A stretch of DNA of 64,000 nt, from NCBI GenBank assembly GCA_025716815.1, contig JAIXMN010000005.1:1674001-1738000 (forward strand). The letters run 5' to 3'. Both the position numbers and the translations under genes were made by a program. Below, piece by piece: positions 10,547-22,235 of this stretch (the stretch's first letter is position 1; each line of letters begins with the position of its first letter). The notes under the pieces are model-generated. The model made no database searches and had not been told where the DNA came from. It saw nothing but the letters and a program-made list of their open reading frames with translations. The stretch is from Dichotomocladium elegans. Lineage: Eukaryota; Mucoromycota; Mucoromycetes; Mucorales; Lichtheimiaceae.

Positions 10547-11037
10547 TTAATGGTGACGGCGAGACTCAGCAATGACAGCAGAGAGCTCATCGATCTTCTT
10601 CTTGGCGCGAACGAAGGTACCAAGCTATAATAATTACAGAAAAGATTAGTCTTTTCAATTCTTTTCTTGCTTGGCGAGCTTAGATAAAAACATACTCTCT
10701 TCTTGGTGAGCTTCTTGGCACGCTTGTCCTTGGAGTTCTTGATCAATTCCATCACACGGCGCTCATAGGGAGCAAAGCCGGCGACCTCACGGACAATGTT
10801 GCGGACAAAGGCGGTACGCTTGCTGAGAGCCTAATGGACAGTTGGGAAAAAAATGCAAGTCCACAAATAAATGTAATTCATTAGTTGTCTTCTCAAAAAT
10901 CATATCCATCCATCCATCCGTTATTTCTTTCTACATACACCCTTGCGGTAAGAGGGCTTCTGCTTAAGCTCGCGGACAGTGGTGATGTGGCCCTTGTTAA
11001 GACCAACGGCGATGCCTGACTTCTGCTGGGGTGCCAT
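10547..11037 (-). CDS. RPL36: 60S ribosomal protein eL36
   Basis: Exons 10939-11037, 10696-10830 and 10547-10624 join with phase 0 at both introns to 103 residues, the usual length. The sequence starts [20 protein letters not shown], continues with [20 protein letters not shown], and ends [20 protein letters not shown]; these are diagnostic of eL36. The protein is a basic structural component of the cytosolic large ribosomal subunit. Both donors are GTATGT. An A+T- and C/T-rich region upstream of 11037 is the likely promoter. Confidence 0.97.
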
Positions 11038-12375
11038 TTCAAAAAAGAGGAGGATCGATGGATGGGCGCCTGCCACCGTTTCTTTTGCCTAGAAGCCTCC
11101 CCCCACACCCTTACCCAGCTTTTGAGTTTGACACTCCGAAACAGGCACCATCCTTTTACAGTACGTACCACTCATTTTGGGTATGTCGTGCGCCGCCCAA
11201 TTCTTGTAAGTCGCAGGACCACACAGTCGCGCTTGCCTAGAACCTTTGGCACATGGCAAATTAAAATCGCATGCCACTCAAAGCAAGAAGATGTGAGATG
11301 GCAAAGAATCACTTCTAGAAAATACGTCGCCTTTCCGGGCCTACCGAGCCTGCTCTATAGACATTCTGGATGAGCATTCACTATACCCTACCAGTAGCTG
11401 TATGGCGAAATAGGAAGAATCCCCGAGACGTCGGAATCATATTGTTCAAAATGCGAGGACATCATTACATGTCAACAGAGATAATATCTAATGGCCCTTT
11501 TGATAAGGACAATTGACCTTTACAGGATCAAACAAGTGCATATACTAAGAGAACAGGAGGGGGATACATGCTTAATCCTCGGTCTTCATATCAGCCCAGC
11601 TCTTGCATGTACCCAAATATAAGGCAGTATTTAACATGCTCGTGGACGGAATGTCGATTTAGTATACTCCATGCGAGCACCCCAAGAAGTAAGAGCATCG
11701 TGTGTATACGTCAATGTTGATATTCGATAAATATGGACAATCAGGATAGATCATAAAAGCAGAGAACGAATCGTTTCTTTTTTAGAGTGTATGTAACAAC
11801 AGCTTATATTTAATGGAGTGTGTATCAAGTTGAAATAAATGCTGTAGTGTAGATTTTTTCTTTATCAATGGACGGGAGTCCTGCTTGTTGTCCACTTAAT
11901 ATTGCGTAAAGCTCTCCCTCGTACAGATATGACACGATGAGAAGCATACACATACTATCAAAGGGTATTAATAGACATGATATTACTCCTACCATTGAAT
12001 GGTGTCTACTCTTTTCTGATATCCTCTACATAGGACATCCAAACATGGCTTAACTGCCTACTGCTGAAGTGGCTCGCTGTGGGCGTTTTGCCGAGAAAGA
12101 AATCCCCTAATCGATGTCTGGCAGGATTCAATAGTAAGCGCTCCCGCTCATGAGCATCCACTATGTAAGATGTTTTTGTAAGTCGCTTCAAGGATTGGTT
12201 ATCAAGGCAACGACACAAATATTGGGTATTGCTGTGCATATCTGCTCGCTGTGTTCGCCCAGTAGCGGGAATTTTGATTCGCTGACCGAAGACAGAAAGG
12301 AGAGAAAGAGGCCAGCAGAGCCCCATTCCTACTGATCTTCTTTTATTTTTATTCAGCACGAAGTAGTCATACACT
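11038..12375. other. divergent intergenic region of 1.3 kb, no gene seen
   Basis: The region separates eL36 (minus) from PRP46 (plus). The eL36-proximal part (11090-11250) is moderately G+C-rich, and 11450-12000 is A+T-rich. The longest ORFs are below 110 codons or run into the PRP46 first exon on the wrong strand, so I call none. It should hold two promoters. Confidence 0.35.
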
Positions 12376-14154
12376 ATGGTCGCAGCAGTTTCGTCAAAGC
12401 GCGCTGCCGAAGCCCAGGATGTTGAAATGGACAGCACTCCAGAGACAGCTTTCGAGACGATTCTGAATGGATCAGCAAAGAAAACTAGACTTCTATTCTC
12501 AAACACATACGGTCAGGCAGCCATGGATGAAACCAGCAGGTTAAAAAGACGAACCGTGACAATTATTTCTACCTATTGCTGATTGATTGAATCCTATGAT
12601 TCTGCAGCCAACGCACCAAGCTGACAAGTAAAATCACTGATGAATACAATGATGTGCGCACGCTTCCCGAAGTTTTGATCAAGCAACAAAAAGAGGCGAT
12701 GAAGGCGAAACAGCAGGCAAACAGGACAACAACTGAGGAAGCACCAACAGGTGAAGAAGCCAGCAGCAGTAGCAGCGCTGTACAGCAACTCATTGACACA
12801 TTACCACAGAATTCACAAACGTGAGCCATTCGCTTTTCATTGATTTTTCTTGTGACGCGTTGCTGTTGACTGATACATAATATATACATATCTAGCGACA
12901 ACAAGGCAAACCTCGGTATTGTTGCGCTGCGGTCATCGAACCAAGTCCCCGAGATCTTCAGCGATGCACCTGGCGGTGGAGGTTCGTTGGTTCGCCGTGC
13001 ACGTGCCAAGACGATCCGTCCGGTATGGCACGCCCCGTGGAAGCTGATGCGTGTCATCAGTGGTCACTTGGGTTGGGTGCGCGCAGTCACTGTTGAACCA
13101 GGAAACAAGTGGTTTGCTACAGGTGCAGGTGACAGAACCATCAAGGTAAGGGTTGAAAGTTATGGGAATACAAGGAAAATGCTAACAAGAGAGCGTTAAG
13201 ATCTGGGACCTTGCATCCGGCACCCTTAAGCTCTCCTTGACCGGTCACATCAGCACAGTCCGTGGATTGGCAGTGTCACCGCGGCACCCTTACCTCTTCT
13301 CATGCGGTGAAGACAAGATGGTCAAGTGCTGGGATTTAGAGCAGAATAAGGTCATCCGTCAATACCATGGCCATTTATCCGGTGTCTATTCACTGAGTCT
13401 CCACCCAACCTTGGACGTTCTGGTGACGAGTGGCCGAGATGCCACTGCGCGTGTAAGTTGGAAAGAGCAGTATCGGGGAGGGACTGGATGGGGCTGTACT
13501 CACATCAAATGAATGCGATAGGTGTGGGATATGCGAACAAAACAAAACGTACATGTCTTGACAGGGCACACCAGCACGGTGTCTACTGTTCAGTGCCAAG
13601 AAGCAGATCCACAGGTGATTACCGGCTCTATGGACACGACCATCCGGTTATGGGATCTTGCAGCCGGTAAAACGATGGGCGTCTTGACTCACCACAAAAA
13701 GAGCGTGCGTGCCATTGCACTACACCCAACCGAATTTGGTTTTGTCAGCGGCAGCGCAGATAATATTAAGGGATGGAAGTGTCCTGAAGGAACCTTCATT
13801 CAAAACTATGAGGGGCGCAAGTCCATCATCAACACATTGTCCATCAACCCTGATGGCGTCATCTTCTCAGGAGGTAATACAAGATTGGCTGGAGAGAAGT
13901 TTTTTCTCAGTATCTAACATTTCGCGGCATCAGGTGATAATGGCTCCTTGGGCTTCCATGACTGGCGTTCTGGACACCAATTCCAGTCGATGGATACGAT
14001 GGTTCAACCTGGCTCTTTGGATGCAGAGGCAGGTATCTTTGCCAGTACGTTTGACCGCACTGGCCTCCGATTGATTACTGGCGAGGCAGACAAGACCATC
14101 AAGATTTACAAGGAGGATGAGAATGCGGAGAAGGATGAAGACTTTTATCAGTGA
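12376..14154 (+). CDS. PRP46: pre-mRNA splicing factor Prp46 / PLRG1 (WD40)
   Basis: Six exons (12376-12539, 12608-12820, 12896-13145, 13201-13452, 13522-13873, 13934-14154) give 483 residues. A charged N-terminal part carries the PLRG1-type sequence [20 protein letters not shown]. Then comes a seven-bladed WD40 propeller, with blades such as [48 protein letters not shown] and [12 protein letters not shown], each ending in forms of TIKIWDL or IRLWDL. The lead-in [20 protein letters not shown] is characteristic of Prp46/PLRG1. The protein belongs to the Prp19/NineTeen complex, which activates the spliceosome. The last residues are acidic ([13 protein letters not shown]). Confidence 0.96.
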
Positions 14155-14367
14155 TAGATACATTAAACAGCACTGTTTACTGCATGGAAAATATTATTTT
14201 TGGAATGTCAAGCTAAGCCGAGCCTCCCTGACAAAATGGATCCTGTTGCACAACCCGCAGCCATGAGAAAGGGTCTTAGCAGTGCGCTTAAGCTCTCTGC
14301 TTAGCTTATTGTAATAGCCTGCTGCTTTTTCTTCTTTTTCTTGGGTGCCCAACTCGAGCTTTGTTTC

Positions 14368-17300
14368 ATGACAACAGTAAGATCGTTCCCTTTCCTTCTG
14401 TTGCATTCCACGTCCATCCCCGTCTTCTTTCGCCTTCTATTATGCCGACGACACAAGCTTTTAGGACAAAGTACAGGAGCTACAACTCCGGTTAGATAAT
14501 AACCAAAAACGTCTTGAGAAGGCGCAGGAACTGCGCTCGAAACTTAAAGATCGGGCCGCTGTTGCGCAATGCGAAATCGACATCAATGATTACCGCCGCC
14601 GTATTGAATATTTTCATCGTGAGCTTGCTCGGCTCGACGAGAACTCGGTAGCGATGCTTACCGCTGATAACAAGAACAACTCTGACGGGTACAGCCGGTC
14701 GAAGAAGTACAACACGGATTTGGGTATGTTCGATACGACAATGAAGCCAGAGACCACGATTCTCTTTTTCTCTGTGCTGTATGAATGCAGCGAAGCTGAT
14801 TCCCGCGTTTAGATCTCTTAACAACAGCCACACCCTATCATAAATCCAAGGTGTCTCTGAAGCTGCACCAGCTCCAGTACAAGTTGGAGATTGCAGAAAA
14901 AATGCTGGATGGGTTTACTCGACTGGCGAGTGCCTTGAATTCATCCTACAGATCGCGTCGGCAGAGCGCAGAGGTTCAAGCCCATATGCAGTACTGCAGA
15001 GAAAAGCTAAGGCTGCTCAGACGTGCGCTGCAAAAGTATGAGGAGCTCTATATTGACGATGGCGAAAATGATGATGAATCAGGTAAAGATTCCTCCCTCG
15101 AATAGAATCGAATGAGAATTTCAAACGTACTCCATATCCATATAGATGGATTTCCTTGGACCGAAAAGGTGTTGCCGCTCTTCATCCGTCGTCCTGTCTC
15201 AGGTCGCCTGCAGCTCAAGCTAGTCCAGGCCCGGGACCTTGGCCATACGCCGACACGCGTCATGAAGTCGCCGATGACAGTGATCGAGATAAAGGTTGAC
15301 GGTGAAGTGGTCCATACTACTCATCCGTCACGAAACGATCGATGGTTTGAGAACTGTGATGTCCATGTGAGCGAAGGATCAGAGCTCGAGATTGAAATCT
15401 ACGACGAGGACAGCAACAGCAAACGCCGGGAGCCCATAGGCGTCCTATGGATGCAAATTGCAGATATTGCCGAAGCCCTGCGCAAGCGAAGAATACAGAA
15501 CAATTCGTGGCGCCCGCTGCCGTCACCATCGCCATCGCCATCCCCCTCAGAATCGTCGTCATCACCTGACCCCCAGCAGCCTGATAACAAGCAGCATCAC
15601 GAGCAACCGCTTCTGCAGCCACCTTTTAGCACACCTAGTCTCTCAGAACCCATTTTCGACAAATTTGAGGTGGAACCATGCGGTGAACTGGCCTTACGGG
15701 TCAACTTTAGTAAGCAAACCTAAAGCATGTGGGGCCCAAGTCTGTATTTGTGCAGAAGAGAACACTCAACAGGATACTTGCCCAGTTCGTGAACCGACCA
15801 AGTACCGAGCACGGGACAAACTCGGTCGCGCAGGCGCGCTCCGCTACAGACGCGGCAAGCGCATCTATGAAATCAACGGTCATCGATTTGTCGAGCAACA
15901 ATTCTACAATATTATGAAGTGCGCTGTGTGCAATGAGTTCCTAGTGAATAGTGGATTCCAATGTGAAGGTTTGACCAACGAGAGGTCCAATGTTCCTGTC
16001 CCAAATATACTAAGCTGAATGTGTATGACAAGGATGTCGGTATTTGTGCCACAAGGAGTGTCATACAAGAACCATTAGTCGCTGCGTCAGTCTTTCGCAT
16101 GTCACAACAGTAATTCGAGAGTTTTTTTTTTTTTTAGTTTGCACACACTCGCATAATGGTAACATGCGCTCACGCTTAGGATTCACATAATGATGAAGAT
16201 TTGAACCACCGTATTCCGCATCGATTTGTTTCCGTAACAAACATTAAAGCAAAGTGGTGTGGTCACTGCGGCCATGTCCTTCCCCTCGGATCGCGGGGCA
16301 CACAAAGATGCGCTGGTAAGCGTATCGTCGTTTGACAATGAGGAAGGTGCATGTATATGTATGTTGATATGTGCGATTTCCGTGTGATTCTATTTAGAAT
16401 GCAGCATTACTTGCCATACACGCTGTGCGCATCTCATGCCTGACCTATGTGGCCTGTCTCCTGAACGTGCAAACCAAATCCTAGCAGAGATACGCGCGGC
16501 GAAGGGACGGCATCCAGCCACGCGCACCGGTAGTAGTGGCGATTTGGTTGCATTGACCCGGAATGGATCGTTTGAAGATGATTCAGTCGATTCGCTGTCT
16601 GTCCAGGTGTCCGAAGATATACGGTCAACAGCAGTGGCAGACGAGAAGACCATTGTTGAAATTGAACCTGATCACGTGGATGATTCTTCTGTTTTTACTA
16701 TGCAACCGGAAACTCCGCACCCGCGCGTGCAGCAAACGGATTTTATGTTGCTCCGGGTCATTGGGAAAGGCAGTTTTGGGAAGGTACAAAAAGGGAAACC
16801 TGCGGATTAGGAGCTATAGCTGCAGCGGAAACAGCATCAATTTCTTGCTATCAAAGTCGCTTAGATGCACACCTGATGGTCGCTATCTGTAGGTTTTGTT
16901 GGCACGCAACCACAAAGATAACCATGTGTACGCACTGAAAGTACTCAAAAAACGGTTTATTATCGATGGCGATGGCGATGCTGCTGGTGTGGAAGGGTAT
17001 GTATGTGCTTTGTACTTATTCGTAGTCTGTCAGCCGAGGACTGATGGGTGTATACAACACTAGAGCCTTTTCTGAGAAGAAAATTTTTACAATGATCAGC
17101 AAATCGCAACATCCTTTCCTTACCAACATGCATTCTTGCTTCCAGTCAGACAGCCACATCTTTTTTGCAATGGAATACATATGCGGCGGTGATCTGATGA
17201 GCCACATCCAGCGTGAGCGTTTTTCATTGCGCCGGGCGAAATTTTATGCGAGCGAGGTTGTATTGGCGCTCGAGCATTTGCATAAACTCGGAATTGTTTA

Positions 17301-17913
17301 CCGCGATCTCAAGCTTGAAAACATCCTACTCTGCGCAGACGGTCATATTAAGCTTGCCGATTTTGGCATGTGCAAGTACGACATGTGGTACGGATCACGA
17401 ACCAGTACACTCTGTGGTACGCCGGAGTCCATGGCCCCGGAGATCATACTTCAGCAAGGCTACGGGCGTGCGGTTGACTGGTGGGCCCTTGGGGTTCTCA
17501 TCTTTCAAATGATCTTTAGCCAGTCGCCTTTTTACGGTGAAGGCGACGAAGACATCTGGCAATCCATCTTGCATGACGAGATTGAGTTCCCGCCTCATGC
17601 AAGCTCTTCAACTGTCTCCATTTGCCGACGCCTCTTGGATCGCGATCCAGCGCTAAGGCTCGGTTCAGGCGAAACGGACGCCGCTGAGATCAAGCAGCAT
17701 CATTTCTTCGAGGGTGTCAATTGGGACCAGATGCTAGCCAGGGCCACCCCGCCCCCATTCTTTCCGACAGTACGAGGGATCCTAGATACGTCGAACTTTG
17801 ACGATGAGTTCACGCAAGAAGATGTTATTATTTCGCCCGTCACCGAAACTTTGACTCCAGAAGAACAGCGCGAATTTCAAGGCTTTTCTTTTACAGCAGA
17901 GCCCTTTTGGTAA
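14368..17913 (+). CDS. PKC1: protein kinase C, fungal type (HR1-HR1-C2-C1-C1-kinase)
   Basis: Ten exons (14368-14376, 14465-14723, 14813-15082, 15146-15709, 15756-15968, 16033-16109, 16180-16315, 16398-16783, 16893-16996, 17064-17913) give 955 residues. Domain order: two HR1 coiled coils (about 4-175), C2 (about 190-310, SGRLQLKLVQARDL), two C1 zinc fingers (about 400-455 and 475-525), and an AGC kinase (about 625-890). The kinase has the P-loop GKGSFGK, VYALK and YRDLKLEN, then ADFG and a C-terminal turn-motif region TETLTPEEQREFQGFSF. The family acts in the cell-wall integrity pathway downstream of Rho1. The first exon is inferred as 9 bases (MTT) because ATGACAACA is followed by GTAAGA and the next exon opens in frame. 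The activation loop reads CGTPESMAPE, where most relatives have CGTPEFMAPE. Intron 4 is only 46 bases. Confidence 0.95.
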
Positions 17914-18676
17914 TTCGCAAATAGCTTTGAAAAGGAAGGCTTCTGGAAGTCCCACAGACAATAGGTATTGTATTGTAGAACCAAATCATTTACGCGCGAT
18001 TGGCTTTACTGTGCTATACGTACTTTTTGATTTCAAACAAATAAAAAGGAAGACAATCGTCAAAACCATTCTCATTGGCCTTCCAAAACAAAGGGCAGTT
18101 TAAAGCCTTCTCCCCTAGACGGTAGCTTTCATAGAGCGCATTGCAGTGCATACCATTGTCATTATCATCTCCTTAGCGCCATAATGCTCATGCTGACAGA
18201 ATGAATCGAGTCTCGAGGACGTGAAGCAGCTCAGCTGTTTGCCTGGGACCCCTTTAGATCTTGGTAATTGGACGTCAAATTTCATGCGGCAGGATGACTA
18301 TCACTGGCCGAAAGAGGACGCTGTCCAGTTTTTTGACAAAAATCATGGATAATCCCTGTGAAAGAAAAGGACGCGCCATTTGAACATTGCCATTGAGAGC
18401 TCCTTGGCTCGTTTTACAAGTGTGTGGGTCACTCGGCTTTTCTGGTATTCATTGAGCGCACATACAAGATTGTGTTTTCTTGTCATCCTATTAGCTTGTG
18501 CAAAATGGTCTTCCCCACCCAAGCATCCTACGCGCTCGAAGAACTGCGCGGTTGTATATATACAAAAAAAAAAACAATCCCATTCTATCCCGCCTTTGGA
18601 AAGCTTGTTCCGGATCCTGGCACAAAAAGTAGACAAGCAATGCGTTTTTATTATCTTGCAAAGATCGCGTGTCCTG
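17914..18676. other. convergent 3' region between PKC and FAM32A homologue
   Basis: This 763-base stretch separates two convergent genes. AATAAA occurs near 18040, about 125 bases after the PKC stop, a plausible polyadenylation signal. The overlapping ORFs of 97-218 codons that cross this region run opposite to, or out of frame with, the FAM32A exons and are shadows. No other gene is seen. Confidence 0.4.
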
Positions 18677-19137
18677 TTAGCCTGGGCCGACCTTGGGAAT
18701 ATCGTAATGCTCGCTGAGCTGCTCAAGTTTGTTGTTAAATTCGGCCACCTTCTCTTTATGCGATTTCGTTGCCGCTTTGGCCACCCGTTCGAGTTGCTAA
18801 TGGAAATAAAAAGGAGTGTCGGACGCAGCGGTTCGCTTTCCAAAACATGCGCGTCATGTCACTTACCCGCTTGCGCTGAGCTTCCTCGAACTTCTTTTCC
18901 GCCTCTGTCTTTTCAATCATGCGGATGCGATGCTTGTCTGCTGCATGATCCTCTTGGATCGCGCGCGCAAGCTTCTCCTTGTCGCTCTTTGACTTCTTCT
19001 TCTTCTTTCTGTTATGCTTCAAGTCAGTCGTCATGAATTCAGCGAGGGCGGATCTACATGAATACATACTTTATGGATGGCGAGTCACCTCCTTTGAATT
19101 TCAGTGACCCTTTTCCGACATTGTCGTAAGCTGACAT
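18677..19137 (-). CDS. FAM32A: FAM32A-like nuclear protein
   Basis: Exons 19070-19137, 18867-19008 and 18677-18796 give 109 residues, matching the roughly 112-residue FAM32A family. The N-terminus is [17 protein letters not shown], followed by a lysine-rich stretch ([14 protein letters not shown]), a helical [20 protein letters not shown] segment, [20 protein letters not shown], and the hallmark C-terminus [11 protein letters not shown]. In animals FAM32A is a component of the catalytically active spliceosome that helps 3' splice-site docking; the C-terminal HYDIPKV tail matters for this. The same role here is inference from family. The gene is divergent from the alpha/beta hydrolase gene. 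Confidence 0.92.
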
Positions 19138-19461
19138 GAGAAGTGGAATGAAAAAGAAAAGAAAAGAAAAGAAACTCAGCACCGTGCTTAATTTCGCCTT
19201 CTATTCCTGGCATCCTCCAAGTAGTGGCTGGAAGTGGGTAGTCAAGAAACGCTAGTTAATAAAGTGCAGCGAGAGATGGAATCCTCGGTAAGCCGATGAA
19301 GGTGGCCACGCGGCGGCGGGGGGGTGGGGATGGAGGCCGCTCACCCGTCAGATCATGTTGTAACACTCGACTGGGTCGTGGGTGGGTGGGGGGAGAGGAG
19401 GGCAAAGCCGACACCACCTCCCCATTCTCTCGAATATCCGAACAAAATTTCTCTCCGCCGT
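19138..19461. promoter_or_regulatory. divergent promoter region FAM32A / hydrolase
   Basis: A 324-base interval between two divergent start codons. It contains a GAAAA-rich run (19150-19175) and a G-rich block (19310-19400) on the plus strand. No ORF is credible. The shared interval suggests common promoter DNA for both genes. Confidence 0.4.
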
Positions 19462-20481
19462 ATGGTTTCCAAGCAGGAGATTCCCGTTGCAGGCCTGAAA
19501 TTGACCGTTCACGGTCTTGAGGAGTACAAGGCCAAAGGTTCTCAAGGCCCGGTGGCCATCATGTTTGCCTTGCATGGCCGGCTGCGTAAGCGACTAGGGA
19601 ATGAAGCGGGAGACACCAAAGTGGATGGCATTACTCATGTTACAGCGAAGAGCAATCAAGTAGCATGGATCCCATTGCTCAGGCGCTCTGTGGCCTCAAC
19701 GAAAGGGCTGGCACACGACGCCATATGATTGTGGTTGCGTTTGACCAGCCCAACCACGGCACGCGGCTCGTGCATCCGCTTGCCAACTATGGGTGGAAGG
19801 AGCGTTCAAACCAGAACCCGACCCATGCACAGGACATGTGGTCCTTTTTCTATAGTACCTCCCGCACAGTCTCCGAGCTCATCGATGTGATAGAGGATTA
19901 CCTTTTCGGTCCGCAGGAGAGGAGCCGCGTTCAGGTTTGGGGTGTGGTGGGTTTCTCAATGGGCGGCCATGGTGCTTTTATGGCTTCTGCGAATGGTACG
20001 TATGCGCGTGGTGTGCATGTGCTTGTGATGTCGATGATAAAGTGAGAGAATAGATCCACGCATCCGGGTGGCCATCCCCATCGTGGGCACCGCCGATTTC
20101 CTTGGTCTGATGCATGCGCGCCTCGCAGAATCAAACCTGCCAGAAAAAGAGGATCTCTATCTCCCGAAACGCTTTTGCGACATGGTGAATAGCAAAGTTG
20201 CAGGCCTTGAGGACCGTCTCAGGGACACAAAGATCCTGATGATCAGCGGTGAAAAGGACAGACTGGTGCCTGCGGCATTCAACGAGGCCTTTTATCAACG
20301 ACTCTGCAAGGTCCACCGTGGCAAAGAGGGTCTTGACTACGGCTTCGTAGTGGTACCCAAAGTTGGCCACGAGTGGTGCTCGGCCATGTTTGACCTTTCC
20401 GTCGCTTGGTGCGACCAATGGATGTGTCTCCAGCACGGTCCCACTTTGAACATCGACACTCTCCTCAAGACACATCTCTGA
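19462..20481 (+). CDS. alpha/beta-hydrolase (peptidase S9-like esterase family)
   Basis: Exons 19462-19585, 19651-19995 and 20054-20481 give 298 residues. Visible features of the fold are the oxyanion-loop strand VAIMFALHGR, the nucleophile elbow GFSMGGHG (GxSxGG), an acid-loop strand KILMISGEKDRLVP with candidate Asp, and PKVGHEW with the candidate catalytic His. The sequence DQPNHGTRLVHPLANYGW before the elbow resembles bacterial and fungal hydrolases of unknown substrate in the prolyl-oligopeptidase/esterase group. There is no signal peptide, so it is probably cytosolic. The exon 2 acceptor at GCGAAG (19650) was chosen because it alone keeps the frame with exon 1. The substrate cannot be deduced. 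Confidence 0.82.
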
Positions 20482-21461
20482 ACACGTTTTGTGTATGCCT
20501 CTGTGCGTCATAGTATCCATCCTCCCCCGTTTTTGTTGCAATGTGTGGTGGCTATGGCTGACATGGCCAAAAAGAAGTGAAAAAGAATGGTTTTCCTTTT
20601 TCAACAGTGGGCGGAACGGTGGATGGCTTGAAGATGGTTGCGTGTGAGATATAGAAATGGTCCAGTTGTTCAGCCCAGCGCGTCTTTTTCTTCTTCTGTT
20701 TTTTATTTGCACTGTAACATGCACGGTTGACTTCCGGCAGAGTGACATGTCAGATTCACGCACGCGCCGATGACGAATGTTTGTAAACATGAACTGGCAT
20801 ACGTCTATACCAAGCAAAGTGCTGCACATGCTGCCTCTTTGGAGAAGTAAAACGCCGTACAATCGCTGCGGACGGAGAAAGTTGTGGCGGCTGAAGGTAA
20901 GAGATAGAGCAACAGTGGGTATTGTATCAATCTAATACTCCTTGCTCGTGTTGGTTGAATACCAACCACATCTAAACTAACACTACCTTACGTGGGACCG
21001 TATTGCAGACGCTGACGGCCTTGATGCAGCCAATGCACGATATCCCGTCGAGTTCCTTCATAGTCTGACGTGCCCAGGAATGTCTCCACATCGTCTTGAC
21101 TTGAAGCTCGCAATCTCAATCTTGATGCGGGGCTCTGCAATGCAACAAGGCTCTTTGTTGCAGATCTCCATGGGTTGCCAGGGGTATCACCGACAGGTGT
21201 CAAGGCCCCGAAATTTTTATTCTGTGCCGCCGCCCATTTCCTCCTCGCCCTGCCTTTGCGATGGGCTTACACAAGGCCAGACAGTATCACACCTCAGCCA
21301 CCCAGTGCTTTCGCATTGCCCGTTGCATGCCGCACCTTCGCATGCAACTAAGCCGCCCACCTCCGTGTAAGCCCCAACCGCACATATGTCAAGAAAATTA
21401 GCTTTTATGTATCATTCGCAGGAGAAGAAGCAGCTTTAAAGGCGATTCGTGAAATTTATTA
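20482..21461. other. intergenic, no gene supported
   Basis: About 1 kb after the hydrolase. It contains several ORFs of 61-96 codons without recognisable features and out of frame with each other. The segment 20130-20862 on the minus strand is open mainly because it overlaps the hydrolase exon. I see no RNA gene. Confidence 0.35.
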
Positions 21462-22235
21462 CTAGTAACAAGGAGGAAGGATTTTATATAATGATGCTAT
21501 TCCATAATGAAAAGAACGCTTAAAAACCACTCGCTGGATTCTCTGTCGCAAGTTCTTACCATCGACTACCGGCTTTTCATCGCTTCTTTGGAAGGATATC
21601 CCTCGGGGACTTCTGTTTCTTCGAGGAACTCGATGCGGCATCCGTCCATTGCCTTTCATTTCCTTGTGCGTATGTTTCGATCCATGTCGTGATCGCAGAT
21701 GCTCTGATGCTTGATTCCTGGAAGAGCATTGTTCAATGATTCTAGAGCCAATGCAGTTAGTTGTATTGTCTCTCTCCAGCCTCTTCAGCACATCTCACCA
21801 ATCAGTTGGTCCGCTTCGCCCATATATCGCTTGTCTCTGGTATTGTTCATGCTGTTGATCAACACTAATGCAATGCGGTCATTACAGAAGCAATAACAAT
21901 CCCATATGAGTTATGCGGCTGGCATACCTACACCCTTCCCACACCCCCCGCTACCTCCGCAACGCCAACTCACTATGTTTCAGTTTCCAATGCGTCGGTC
22001 TCGTCTACGCGCAGAACAATCTCATCATGCGCATAGCAGTGTCGTTTCAGTCCCAAGTGCCGTAGCTCGATGCCATGAAGGAATCGTCCATCCGATCGAT
22101 AGTAGGACAGCTTCGAAGCGGACTCTCGCATACTGCTTTCAACACAAGCGTCAATACCATCATCTGTGTCGGTGTCAGTATCAGCGTTGTCATCTTCTTG
22201 TGTCCATGTCAACACCAGTATACACATCGATATAT
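21462..22235 (-). CDS. unrecognised multi-exon minus-strand gene (3' part)
   Basis: Three minus-strand blocks splice together in phase with canonical borders: about 22200-21974 (ending before GTGAGT), 21864-21799 and 21717-21462. The protein has an acidic start (EDDNADTDTDTDDGIDAC), then SKLSYYRSDGRFLHGIELRH and HDEIVLRVDETDALETET. Next come a Gln/Tyr-rich stretch and a basic tail with SEHLRSRHGSKHTHKEMK and RRNRSPRGISFQRSDEKPVV. I recognise no domain; the basic Arg/Ser/His tail would suit a nuclear or RNA-associated protein. The 5' end is unclear: upstream on this strand is a good acceptor context (CACTAACAG near 22240) and then the 24-base tandem array, so either the start lies near 22227 or an earlier exon is separated from it by the array. 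Confidence 0.42.

Noticed and set aside
12006..12506. Minus-strand ORF of 166 codons overlapping PRP46 exon 1
   Set aside because: The overlapping plus-strand exon belongs to a clearly conserved gene; the minus translation has no recognisable feature.
18380..19036. Plus-strand ORF of 218 codons
   Set aside because: It runs antisense to the FAM32A-like exons, which splice to a full conserved protein.
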